From: Bacteroidota bacterium | Lineage (GTDB): Bacteria > Bacteroidota > Bacteroidia > Chitinophagales > Chitinophagaceae | Assembly (NCBI GenBank): GCA_023386045.1 | Contig: JAEWKK010000026.1 | Coordinates: 21,128-85,127 of the forward strand | Reading direction: 5' to 3' | DNA length: 64,000 nt | Shown: in pieces, positions 36,940 through 45,704 of the stretch | Layout: each line of letters starts with the position of its first letter | Numbering within the stretch: the first letter of the stretch is position 1 | Made by a program: the position numbers and the translations under genes | The notes under the pieces: model-generated | What the model was told of the DNA's origin: nothing | The model's input: the letters and a program-made list of their open reading frames with translations, nothing else | The model's database searches: none

Positions 36940-38224
36940 GATGAAAATAAGTCTCAAGCGAAAAATATCCGATCGCCATGGCAATAATAAATCTCAGCAG
37001 TCTACCTAAGGTTGGTCTGTCATAGCCCGGGAATATCATGACAAAGAAAGGAGCTGCCTGTGCTACATACCTTGTACTGAACAAATGAGTGACCTTGAAG
37101 CTGGAAGCCAGTATCAGCATACCTGCCAGCAATAAAAAAATAAATACCGGTCTTTTGCGATTTAACCAACCCTGCCATGCAGAGCTAAAAATAAAATAGA
37201 GTGATAGCGTGGCAAGTAATGGTGAGATCATCAACGGATAAATCTTCATGAAGGCCTGGGGTAAAACCTTGGCAAGAGTTCTGTCCAATGGCGCATATTC
37301 ATAACGCACCAGCATCATGTTCATCATCAAAAGAAGCACATAACAGACCACCATATAAAGAATGATGCGCTTATTAAAATAAAACCATCGCGGTGCTATG
37401 AATACTGTAAGCAGTGCACCATAAGCATAAGCCAGTATGCCATGCCAGAAACTGAAACCTCTTCCCACAAATGCCTGTTGCGGTGGTACCAGTCCATCCC
37501 AGATAATGAAAACAGGAACTGCAATGGCCAGCGCACAAACACCGTAAATAATAAGTGTTCGCCATCTTTTACCATCATTCAAATGATACAAAAGCAAAGA
37601 AGCGGAAGCCAGGCCCAGGGTAAGAAATGGTGAACGGCCCAGTATGGAAAGTCCAAGAGTAACTCCTGCCAGCAAGGCAAGAAGACAACTTTTTAAAACA
37701 AATGCTTCTGTTTTTATAGCCAACAAGAGTAGTAAAACAGACAGAACGGAAAAGAACATGGTAGGCATTTCCGTCAGGGCTAAACCTGTAACCTGCCAGA
37801 CCATTGGTACGGCAATCAGGGCAATGGACCAGGAAAGGCTGCTGCCAGACACATCTTTTTTAATAAGGGTGATGATGCGCGCCAATAGCAGGATGGTCAT
37901 TCCCAAAAGAAATACATTGACCAGCCGGATACCTGGCGTGGTGAGTCCGGTCAGCGGCTTGAAAGCAAAGTGTACCAGTTCATACAATGGACCGGGAGCC
38001 TGGTTGTCCATGCGTAATAGAAACTCCTTTGAAAGACCATAGGTCCGGAAAAGCTCAAAATTCTTTACAAAATAGGCCTCATCAAATAAAGGAGGCTGTT
38101 GATGAAAAAAGGTGAGCAGCAGGATCACCAGAAATCCAAGGATCCCTGCTAATAATATGAGTTTTTCCGAGATTTCTTTTTTCATGAATGGTAGCGGCAC
38201 AGGCATGTCTTGTTGAAAGCGCAC
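36932..38224 (-). CDS. GT-C-like multi-pass membrane protein (glycosyltransferase family 39-like)
   Basis: The 430-residue product has about 11 membrane segments. The first periplasmic loop contains acidic and aromatic residues (PPLFDEAYFVKNFELFRTYG), a layout typical of GT-C enzymes that take sugar from a polyprenyl-phosphate donor. No closer assignment is possible. The frame starts at GTG 38224; ATGs at 38206 and 38185 (MKKEISEKLILLAG) are in frame and the last gives a more usual membrane-protein start. Its stop overlaps that of the convergent deacetylase gene by 8 bp. Confidence 0.7.
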   Translation of the reverse strand: MRFQQDMPVPLPFMKKEISEKLILLAGILGFLVILLLTFFHQQPPLFDEAYFVKNFELFRTYGLSKEFLLRMDNQAPGPLYELVHFAFKPLTGLTTPGIRLVNVFLLGMTILLLARIITLIKKDVSGSSLSWSIALIAVPMVWQVTGLALTEMPTMFFSVLSVLLLLLAIKTEAFVLKSCLLALLAGVTLGLSILGRSPFLTLGLASASLLLYHLNDGKRWRTLIIYGVCALAIAVPVFIIWDGLVPPQQAFVGRGFSFWHGILAYAYGALLTVFIAPRWFYFNKRIILYMVVCYVLLLMMNMMLVRYEYAPLDRTLAKVLPQAFMKIYPLMISPLLATLSLYFIFSSAWQGWLNRKRPVFIFLLLAGMLILASSFKVTHLFSTRYVAQAAPFFVMIFPGYDRPTLGRLLRFIIAMAIGYFSLETYFHLM

Positions 38225-38314
38225 TAAAGTAGAAAGTTTTGTTTATAAGGTTGGAATTTTTAAAAATGGCTGTGGATCACTGACAAGCAGGCTGTTGTGT
38301 TTTTTACCCAATTA

Positions 38315-38417
38315 TTGCGACTGAGATCGCAAATCAATAGCTTAGCTAACAATAGTTTAACAGTAAAAATCTTATTTTAACCGGGCTTACTTATTGCTAA
38401 AATTAGCTCTACTTTTG
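38315..38417 (+). promoter_or_regulatory. Candidate promoter and dyad upstream of the Wzc-like gene
   Basis: TACTTTTG at 38410-38417 matches the Bacteroidota -7 element TAnnTTTG exactly and lies 21 bp before the ATG at 38439. The -33 element is not clear; ATTG at 38393 is too close. Upstream, TTGCGA-N6-TCGCAA (38315-38332) is a perfect 6-bp dyad of operator size. Both calls are by eye. Confidence 0.4.
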
Positions 38418-38438
38418 ACTTTTTAAAGAATACCATTA

Positions 38439-40652
38439 ATGGACTTTATTTATTTAATGAGGGTTTTGCTGAAGCGCAAATGGATCATCCTGGCTTCAGG
38501 AATTCTCGCCGCTGCCCTAGCTTTTCTTTTAACCCAGAACCAGGAAAAACAATACCGTTCTTCTGCCCAGGTAGCTACGGGCTATACTGCTACTCAACAA
38601 ATTACAGTGGGAGAACAAAATCCCGGGGGTTACCTTGAATCTGAAAATAAATTTAATAATGCCATCGTTGGCCTTACCTCACAACAGGTCCTGAGTCTTG
38701 TGGCTTACAACCTGATGCTGAATGATCTTACCAGCTCTACTCCTTTCAGGAAACTTACTGAAGAAGATAAACATACCGATGTTTATAAGTCTGTGAACCA
38801 GGAAGAAGCTAAGAAACTGCTTCGAGAAAAACTCTCCAATATGGCTGTTTTAAATTCTTCAAAGCCCGAAGAAAAAAAGCTGCTGGAGTACCTGAAGCTT
38901 TATGGCTATGATATCAAGACCCTGAAAAAACACCTGAACGTTTATCGCTATGAGCGTTCCGACTATATCCAGATCGATTACAATTCAGAACACCCCGAGC
39001 TTTCCGCTTTTGTGGTAAATGATGTATTCCAGCAGTTCATGCGTTACAATGGTGAGGTGAACAGGGTATATTCCAAGGAAGCCATCGATACCTTAAAAAG
39101 TATCATGGATAAGAAAAAGGAAGATCTGGACCTCAAAGTACTTGCCGCCAGGAACCAGGGTTATAATTATGATGTGGAAGGAGTTGATGCCACCCTGGCC
39201 ACTGTTGGCGAACTGGAGAAAAGTCTTGCTGACGAAAAAGCCAAGAAAACGCAGAATGAAATAGAATTAAAAAAGGTAAACCAGAGACTTAATTCACTCT
39301 CCAATGAACCTGATAACAGTGCCGGCAGTAATAACGAAGAGATCATCAGGGCGCAAAAAGCCAGGACCGAAGCTTATGATGCCTATCTTAAAAATCCGGC
39401 TGACCAGGCCTTGTACAACAGATACCTGCAATTGAAAAAAGAATATGAGGACCTCGTACGTAATTCCTCCACAGGACAGAGTACGGTACGAAACGATAAT
39501 AAACTGGATAGAAATGCTTTGCTCGACAGAAAGAGTGACCTGGATTTTGATATTCAGGCCAATAACAGGATCATCAGCTCCCTGCAACAAAAAATTAATG
39601 TCCTGAAAAACGAAGCATCTGCTATCAGCTTCCAGGGAAGAAATGCCGAAACCATCAAGAATGAACTTGACATGGCGCAAAAAGATTACCTGGCTGCAAA
39701 GCAGAATTACAATAACGCCACCGATATCAGAAGCAGCCAGTCCATCAATAATTTCAAACAGGTATTAATGGGACAGCCGGCCATTGATCCGGAGCCATCA
39801 AAAAGACCATTGATTATTGCACTGGCAGCCATTGCAGCCATGGTCACCACCATGCTGATCATCATCTTCCTTACTTACCTTGATTCGTCCATCAAAACAC
39901 CGATCATCTTTTCAAAATCAGTGAATCTGAAATTGATGAGCATGGTGAACTTCATGGACATGAAGAACAAGAACCTGGCGGACATTGTGGCCAACAGGGA
40001 TAGCAGCGATAATACTCACGACCGCAGCAGGTTCAATGCCTTCAGGGAAAGTATTCGCAAACTGAGATATGAGATTGAAAGCACGGGTAAAAAAGTATTT
40101 CTTTTCACCAGCACCAAAAAAGGCCAGGGTAAAACCACTTTGATCCAGGCTTTGTCTTACAGCATGAGCCTGAGTAAAAAGAAGATCCTGATTATTGATA
40201 CCAATTTTTGTAATAATGACCTTACGGTACAACTGAATGCCAATCCCATTTTGGAAAAGATCGTTCCGCAATCCGCGATGAATGGAAAGAATCTCGTTGA
40301 CCAGATCAAGGGTTATTCAAAAGATATTGGTGTAGGCAGCGTATTCGCGATAGGCTCCGAAGGCGGTGATTATACTCCTTCTGAAATCCTGCCGAGGGAA
40401 AACCTGCTTCATCATTTGCAGGAACTTACTTCTGAGTTTGATTATATTTTCCTGGAAGGTCCGCCACTCAATGATTTCTCAGATAGCAAAGAGCTCGCTC
40501 AGTATGTTGAAGGAGTGATCGCTGTATTTTCTGCACAGCATATTATTAAGCAGATCGACAAGCAATCCATTGGTTTCTTCAAGGAACTCAATGGTAAATT
40601 CTGCGGTTCCATCCTCAACATGGTAGACCTGAAGAATGTTACGCTTGTATAA
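38439..40652 (+). CDS. Wzc-like chain-length determinant with degenerate kinase domain
   Basis: The 737-residue protein has a Wzz domain between two membrane helices (WIILASGILAAALAFLL near 15-31 and PLIIALAAIAAMVTTMLIIIF near 455-475), with a long coiled-coil region between them (about 200-430). The cytoplasmic part (about 510-737) has a P-loop, TSTKKGQGKTTL. The other BY-kinase motifs are weak: Walker A' reads ILIIDTNFCNND, without DxDxR, and Walker B reads YIFLEGPPL instead of D(S/T)PP. No C-terminal tyrosine cluster is present. It probably controls chain length and export rather than acting as a regular tyrosine kinase. It diverges from the GT-C-like gene. Confidence 0.87.
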   Translation: MDFIYLMRVLLKRKWIILASGILAAALAFLLTQNQEKQYRSSAQVATGYTATQQITVGEQNPGGYLESENKFNNAIVGLTSQQVLSLVAYNLMLNDLTSSTPFRKLTEEDKHTDVYKSVNQEEAKKLLREKLSNMAVLNSSKPEEKKLLEYLKLYGYDIKTLKKHLNVYRYERSDYIQIDYNSEHPELSAFVVNDVFQQFMRYNGEVNRVYSKEAIDTLKSIMDKKKEDLDLKVLAARNQGYNYDVEGVDATLATVGELEKSLADEKAKKTQNEIELKKVNQRLNSLSNEPDNSAGSNNEEIIRAQKARTEAYDAYLKNPADQALYNRYLQLKKEYEDLVRNSSTGQSTVRNDNKLDRNALLDRKSDLDFDIQANNRIISSLQQKINVLKNEASAISFQGRNAETIKNELDMAQKDYLAAKQNYNNATDIRSSQSINNFKQVLMGQPAIDPEPSKRPLIIALAAIAAMVTTMLIIIFLTYLDSSIKTPIIFSKSVNLKLMSMVNFMDMKNKNLADIVANRDSSDNTHDRSRFNAFRESIRKLRYEIESTGKKVFLFTSTKKGQGKTTLIQALSYSMSLSKKKILIIDTNFCNNDLTVQLNANPILEKIVPQSAMNGKNLVDQIKGYSKDIGVGSVFAIGSEGGDYTPSEILPRENLLHHLQELTSEFDYIFLEGPPLNDFSDSKELAQYVEGVIAVFSAQHIIKQIDKQSIGFFKELNGKFCGSILNMVDLKNVTLV

Positions 40653-40666
40653 ATAGTAAATCAAGA

Positions 40667-40728
40667 AATGTCCTGCTAAAAAACATTATAAATAAAATTG
40701 ATTTTAAGCAGGACATTAATTATTCTTG
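40667..40728 (+). promoter_or_regulatory. Inverted repeat overlapping a candidate promoter
   Basis: AATGTCCTGCTAAAA (40667-40681) and TTTTAAGCAGGACATT (40702-40717) form a 15-bp stem with one bulged base and a 20-base loop. ATTG at 40697-40700 and TATTCTTG at 40721-40728, spaced by 20 bp, look like a -33/-7 promoter for the TolC-like gene, so the right arm lies inside the promoter. No T-run follows, so a simple terminator is less likely. Operator, attenuator or RNA-processing stem are all possible. Confidence 0.45.
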
Positions 40729-40794
40729 CATTTCGTCTGGATCCCGGAAAGCCACTCTTTAATCAACCCTTATCAATATTCAATCAATTCAGTT

Positions 40795-41514
40795 ATGACG
40801 TCCGTTTTTGCCTATTTGAAAAAAAATCCTTTTTTCTTTTCCTTCTTTTTTGTTCTTCTGTTTTCTCTGAGTGCATCAGCACAGATCACTCCTATAAAAA
40901 GAGATACAGCCAAGCGTATTAATTCAGACACCGCATCACTTGTTGAAGAAAGACTGGTTGAACTGGCCATGGAAGGACCGATGGTAAAAGCAGCAGGTCA
41001 CCAGGACAAGATCAATGAATACCAGTTGATCGCTGCAAAAAACAACTGGATCAATCTTCTTACGCTTTCTTATAACTACAACGACCAGAGTTTTAAAAAT
41101 AATGTGCAGAATGTTTACCCTAAATTCTTCGTTGGAGTAACCGTACCCCTTGGCACACTTCTTTCACGTACACAGGTGAAGGCTGCCAACGAAGCTGTTT
41201 CAATCAGCAGGGAAAATCACGAACAATTAAGGCGCACAGTAAAAGCCGAGGTGATAGGAAAATACCGACAGTATAAGGCTTATGGAGAGATGATCGCCAT
41301 GCAAAGTGAGTTGCTGAATAATGTACAGGCAGCGTTACTGCAAGCAGAAGATAATTTCAGGAAAGGAACTGTGAAGATTGAAGAATACAACATGGCGCAG
41401 CGATTGAAAAATGAAGAAGCAACAAAACTGGTCAATCTGCAATTGCAGCAGGATCTTGTGAAACTGGATATTGAGAAATGGATAGGCACCAGCCTGGAAT
41501 CTGTGATCAGATAA
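40795..41514 (+). CDS. TolC-like outer-membrane protein, half length
   Basis: The ATG at 40795 gives 239 residues; 69 bp of upstream in-frame sequence lacks signal-peptide character. A signal sequence (FFFSFFFVLLFSLSASAQ) is followed by a beta-rich part (NNWINLLTLSYNYND; FFVGVTVPLGTLLS) and a long alpha-helical coiled coil (about 130-235). This resembles one of the two repeats of TolC-family outer-membrane factors, which normally total more than 400 residues. It follows the Wzc-like gene by 142 bp, with an inverted repeat and candidate promoter between. An export or outer-membrane anchoring role is inferred from this position. Confidence 0.72.
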   Translation: MTSVFAYLKKNPFFFSFFFVLLFSLSASAQITPIKRDTAKRINSDTASLVEERLVELAMEGPMVKAAGHQDKINEYQLIAAKNNWINLLTLSYNYNDQSFKNNVQNVYPKFFVGVTVPLGTLLSRTQVKAANEAVSISRENHEQLRRTVKAEVIGKYRQYKAYGEMIAMQSELLNNVQAALLQAEDNFRKGTVKIEEYNMAQRLKNEEATKLVNLQLQQDLVKLDIEKWIGTSLESVIR

Positions 41515-41557
41515 AAAAATAACTAAACAGCGAAGCCGGTTCTTCTAATATTATTTG

Positions 41558-42742
41558 ATGAAACCAATTGCGGAGAGCATAAGAGGTTTTTTTTATACCG
41601 GCTTTAATGTTCCGGTGATGCAGAAGAGCAGGCTGCAATGGGTGGACTACCTCCGCGGCATCGCCATAATCCTGATCGTTTACAGGCATGTACTCATTGG
41701 CATTCAAAAAGGAAATATTCCAGTACCGGAGATCCTGGTACATGCCAATATGATCTTTTACAGCTTCAGAATGCCTCTGTTCTTTATTCTCTCAGGAATT
41801 TTTATCAGCCGAAGTCTTGCTAAAAAATCGCTCAGGGAACTTATTGGAATCAAATTCGAAAAACTCCTGTATCCTTATTTCATCTGGACGGTGATCCAGA
41901 TCAGCCTGCAAATCCTTTTTTCCGGTGTAACCAACTCCAACCGTAGTTTGATCGACTACACCTATATTTTTTACCAGACAAGGTACCTGGACCAGTTCTG
42001 GTACCTGCCGGCGCTGTTTAATACAACCATTATTTATTTACTGATCAAAACAAAACTCAAAGCCAATACAGGTGTTCAGCTGATCATTGGCCTGGGACTT
42101 TATTTTCTTTCACCCTATTTCCAGGCAGTGAGTATGATGTCGGACTGGATGGCTTTTTATTTTTTCTTTGCCCTGGGCGATGCTTTTTCTTCTATTTTCT
42201 TCCAGGATCAGACACAGAAATTTTTTAAAAGCTGGATTTCACTGCTGCTGATCATTCCCATATTTATTTTAGCGCAGCGATATTACCTGGATCATGATCT
42301 TGGAAATATAGGTGCAACTGATAAACTCTATCTTTCCAAACCTGATTATTTCAGGCATATTAAAGACCAGGTGGATTTTTTATTTATCGCGTTGGTTGGC
42401 TGCCTGGCCATGTTTATTCTTGCCTTTCATCTTCAAATGCTGAAGATCCTATCTTTTCTACGCGTCCTTGGTTATCATTCCCTTCATATTTATGTGATGC
42501 ACGTGATCATTACAGCTGCTGTAAGATTATCACTGATCATCGTATTTCACATCACCAATCCAATTCCATTGCTGCTCATCAGCATCTTTTTTGGAATTAC
42601 ACTGCCTGTACTCTTTTATAATTTCCTGGTGAAGGATGGCCCTTTCTGGTTTCTTTTTTCTTACAAAAAGAAAAAGAATGAACCCGTGGTTGTTGCGGAA
42701 AAAACTGCGGTAGCGAGTTATGGTGGGGTGAGTGGTGAGTGA
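41558..42742 (+). CDS. Acyltransferase family 3 membrane protein
   Basis: The protein has 394 residues from ATG 41558 (a TTG precedes it) and about 10 membrane segments. The start of the conserved domain is QWVDYLRGIAIILIVYRHVL, with the Arg and His typical of AT3 acyltransferases, followed by FRMPLFFILSGIFISRS. Such enzymes acetylate or otherwise acylate sugars of O-antigen or EPS. The C-terminal residues YGGVSGE and the stop TGA (42740-42742) are encoded by the repeat array that follows, so the natural C-terminus may have been changed by that array. It is paired with a convergent second acyltransferase. Confidence 0.88.
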   Translation: MKPIAESIRGFFYTGFNVPVMQKSRLQWVDYLRGIAIILIVYRHVLIGIQKGNIPVPEILVHANMIFYSFRMPLFFILSGIFISRSLAKKSLRELIGIKFEKLLYPYFIWTVIQISLQILFSGVTNSNRSLIDYTYIFYQTRYLDQFWYLPALFNTTIIYLLIKTKLKANTGVQLIIGLGLYFLSPYFQAVSMMSDWMAFYFFFALGDAFSSIFFQDQTQKFFKSWISLLLIIPIFILAQRYYLDHDLGNIGATDKLYLSKPDYFRHIKDQVDFLFIALVGCLAMFILAFHLQMLKILSFLRVLGYHSLHIYVMHVIITAAVRLSLIIVFHITNPIPLLLISIFFGITLPVLFYNFLVKDGPFWFLFSYKKKKNEPVVVAEKTAVASYGGVSGE

Positions 42743-42938
42743 TAGTGAGGGGTGAGTGATAGTGAGTGGTGAGTGGTGAGTTGTGAGTATTCTTTGTTCA
42801 CGAGTTCACAAGTTCACAAGTTGCCGTTGCCTTTTTCAGATACGTCCATGGTCCATAGTCTATCGTCCATAGACCAACAGCTATCTGCCATCTGCCATCT
42901 GCCATGAACCATGAACTATGAACTATGAACTATGAACT
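42720..42938. repeat. Composite array of short 7- to 8-bp repeats
   Basis: Five blocks with different units follow one another: GTGAGTG-type (42725-42788), GTTCACAA-type 8-mers (42797-42822), GTCCATA-type (42844-42874), TCTGCCA-type (42884-42905) and ATGAACT-type (42904-42936). Most have a 7-bp period and are imperfect tandem copies. The array fills the space between two convergent acyltransferase genes, and both stop codons lie within it. No spacers of CRISPR size and no transposase are present. Confidence 0.9.
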
Positions 42939-44030
42939 CACCTTATCCTTCAACCTGATAAACTTTACTTCGTAAAATCTGTAACTGAGCTCGGAAAAAA
43001 CATAAACAACAATAACGTAGGGAATAAATAATAAAAGATTAGCCTCAAAAGAAGTTACAGGAACATAGCGATGGAAAAAATAAACCAGTATGGCCCAGTG
43101 AAAAATATACATGCCATAAGACACACGGCCGATACGTACAAGCCAGTTGGCCGATAGCCATTTTCCAATAACCGTCTCTCCACTTACAAGAAGTAGAACC
43201 AAGGCTGCAAATACAAAATTCAACAGGCTATAATACCATACATGCTCATAATGCAGCGATAAGCCATGAGCATAACCGAGGTTGGATAAATAAGAACCCT
43301 GCTGGGGGAAACTGAAATAATTGATCATGCCTGCCCCAATAGCCAGGCAAAAAAAGACAAGCAGCCAAAGCCCTGGCTTTTTTATTTTTTTATTGAGAGA
43401 AAGTATGGTAATAAGTCCTCCCATAAAAAATGCATCGAGGTGACTCAATGTATGCCAGTAAACCGTATCAGCTACAACAAAAGCAGAATGCCCCTGTGAA
43501 GCATAGAACTCGCCAAGAAAATATCTTGTTAGTGGTGCCAAGATCACTACCATGATCATAAAATATTTTATGAATCGTGCAGGCGCAAGAAAAATTATAA
43601 AAGGAAAGAAAAAATAAAACTGCTCCTCAATGGAAAGCGACCATAAATGAGTAAAGAGCGGTGTCACTTCCCAACCTTCAAAAGTCCGGGTATAGTTGAA
43701 TGTGTATGTTGACAAATAAGGTATGAACCGTGCATAATAAGAAGGGAAATTAAAAAGCAGATAAGTGATGCCGAGAAAAATAAGAAAGCCAAAATACAAA
43801 GGGAAAATGCGCAAAGACCTTCTGATCCAAAATTTCTTAAACTTATGTCCAAGTGAATTGTCATTAGTTTTTTCGTTCCATAAAATCCTGGTGATCAGGA
43901 AACCGGAAAGAACAAAAAAGAGTTGTACACCCATCCAGCCAAAATGATTCAGGCCAGCATGAAAACTCATGACCAGCAATATGGCCAGGGCCCTGACACC
44001 GTCCAGACTTTTTACATAGCCTTTATTCAT
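42930..44030 (-). CDS. Acyltransferase family 3 membrane protein
   Basis: The 366-residue, roughly 10-helix protein has AT3 signatures: YVKSLDGVRALAILLVMSFHAG at the start (conserved Arg and His) and GVQLFFVLSGFLITRILW, followed by SLSIEEQFYFFFPFI, which is typical of the OafA/NodX branch. It would acylate a surface sugar. The last residues and the TAG stop (42930-42932) fall inside the repeat array. It is co-directional with the GT-C-like gene upstream, with a 5-bp gap. Confidence 0.9.
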   Translation of the reverse strand: MNKGYVKSLDGVRALAILLVMSFHAGLNHFGWMGVQLFFVLSGFLITRILWNEKTNDNSLGHKFKKFWIRRSLRIFPLYFGFLIFLGITYLLFNFPSYYARFIPYLSTYTFNYTRTFEGWEVTPLFTHLWSLSIEEQFYFFFPFIIFLAPARFIKYFMIMVVILAPLTRYFLGEFYASQGHSAFVVADTVYWHTLSHLDAFFMGGLITILSLNKKIKKPGLWLLVFFCLAIGAGMINYFSFPQQGSYLSNLGYAHGLSLHYEHVWYYSLLNFVFAALVLLLVSGETVIGKWLSANWLVRIGRVSYGMYIFHWAILVYFFHRYVPVTSFEANLLLFIPYVIVVYVFSELSYRFYEVKFIRLKDKVSS

Positions 44031-44035
44031 CTCTT

Positions 44036-45664
44036 TTATTCATAAGTAACCGATACTGTGGCCGGCAATGAAGGTTGAAATAACTGAAGCCTGTTTTTCA
44101 GTGTTGTAAGGCCCGCTGAATCTATGGCATAAAAGCTGACATGATCATCACCACACACTACATTATTACTGATCTTCCACTCTCCTGCTTTCTTCCATTC
44201 TTTGGGCAATGACTGATCTATCCAGCTATCATACACAATTGCGATTGAAGCACCTTTCTTTCTGCTCACACTATCCAGGAACTGGCTTGTCCAATACCCG
44301 CCCTTTTTGCTCCTTGCTATGTCAACATCACCCAATCCCCAGAGGTCAACAATGCCTGAATTTGTAAAATAAGCAATCGCACCAATATCATTTGCAGCCA
44401 CAATGGAGTTGTTGTACTGGGATGAAAGGAACCTGCTCATCTGGTATTGCTGTTCATAGATATTGATTCCTGCACGTGAGAGCTTCGCGTTGGCAGTGAT
44501 GGCACGTAATACAAGCGGCAGGAAAAGAAAAAAAGAAATCACCAGTACCAAAGCTTTTACCAATAAAGTTTGAACTGAAAAAAAATCTTTTCCATACCTG
44601 TAAACCAATAATGAAATCACAGCAAGTGAACAGAAAACCAGATAGCCTTCATACCTGTAAAACTTGCCCGTATCAGCAAGTGTCACCTGGAGAAAAGATG
44701 CACCCGTTAAAGCCAGCAGCAAAAAACGGAAAGACCTGTTGACTGATGAGTATTTCAAAAACACCAGGAACGTGAGAGGAAGGATCAGCAACAATCTCTG
44801 TACTGTTAGTAGGGCGACCCCTGATTTGGAAAATGCAAGTCGCTCTGCAAGAATATTTCCAAATGCATGCAGCAATCCTCCAGCAGAAAATTGTGCTGCC
44901 TCGGATTTTACCAGTACGGAGTTAGGAAGAAAATAACTTCCTTTCGATACCGAATAAATTCCAAAGATGATCAGTGGAATAACAGCAATTATTCCCAATA
45001 AAAATGCTGTAGGTATCTTTCTCCAATATAAAAGAGCAAGGCAGGCCATACCAACCAGGAACAGTCCTTCATACCTGATAGTTGCAGTCAGCACAGCATA
45101 AATCAAAACAGGAAGAGGTATTTTCAAGGTAGATAATCCAGTCTCTTTATTTTTTTGTATCCAGTCAGCAAAGGAAAATAAGAACAGGAAGGAGAAAAGA
45201 CATTGAAGTGTATGCTCCATGCCTGTCATGATCAGCAATGGCAATGGAGTGAAAAGGATCAGCAATATCAGGATGATCAATTGCGAGAAAGGTTTGACAC
45301 CATGCTTTACCAGCCATCGCCAGGTTATAAATAAAAGAAGCAATCCCGCCACCGCGTTAATTAGAAAAGGCAAATACAAACTATCTCCAAACAAACGAAA
45401 ACTTCCTGCCAGCAACACGGTATATAATAAGGAGGAAGAAGCAGAACTGAATTCACCCGCATTGATGCCCCAGGTTCCGTGAAAAGCAAGGTTCTTTGCG
45501 ATCTGCATATGTATGTAAGCGTCATCTACCACATAAGAGAACATGCCGTTAGTATGTTGCATGATCCTGTAAATGGTAAACCATAATAAAAGAGTACAGA
45601 ATATGACCGCAAGAAAAAATGCGATGCTACTACCCTTAAAAGCCTTGCTTTGTTCTTTCATCAT
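44036..45664 (-). CDS. GT-C-like multi-pass membrane protein
   Basis: The 542-residue product has about 11-12 membrane segments. The first external loop has the acidic pair YVVDDAYIHMQIAKNLAFHGTW, a GT-C hallmark, and a soluble C-terminal domain of about 130 residues (NDIGAIAYFTNSGIVDLWGLGDVD) follows, as in many Bacteroidota membrane glycosyltransferases. It likely transfers a sugar from a lipid-phosphate donor on the outer face of the inner membrane. Two ATG codons open the frame. It lies 5 bp upstream of the acyltransferase and 40 bp downstream of the Wzy-like gene. Confidence 0.75.
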   Translation of the reverse strand: MMKEQSKAFKGSSIAFFLAVIFCTLLLWFTIYRIMQHTNGMFSYVVDDAYIHMQIAKNLAFHGTWGINAGEFSSASSSLLYTVLLAGSFRLFGDSLYLPFLINAVAGLLLLFITWRWLVKHGVKPFSQLIILILLILFTPLPLLIMTGMEHTLQCLFSFLFLFSFADWIQKNKETGLSTLKIPLPVLIYAVLTATIRYEGLFLVGMACLALLYWRKIPTAFLLGIIAVIPLIIFGIYSVSKGSYFLPNSVLVKSEAAQFSAGGLLHAFGNILAERLAFSKSGVALLTVQRLLLILPLTFLVFLKYSSVNRSFRFLLLALTGASFLQVTLADTGKFYRYEGYLVFCSLAVISLLVYRYGKDFFSVQTLLVKALVLVISFFLFLPLVLRAITANAKLSRAGINIYEQQYQMSRFLSSQYNNSIVAANDIGAIAYFTNSGIVDLWGLGDVDIARSKKGGYWTSQFLDSVSRKKGASIAIVYDSWIDQSLPKEWKKAGEWKISNNVVCGDDHVSFYAIDSAGLTTLKNRLQLFQPSLPATVSVTYE

Positions 45665-45704
45665 CGTCTAATAGGGAATAAATGTAATTATAAGCCCGGC
45701 AAGG

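Noticed and set aside
42720..42938. Possible CRISPR array
   Set aside because: Units are 7-8 bp, change along the array and have no spacers of regular length; no cas genes are nearby.
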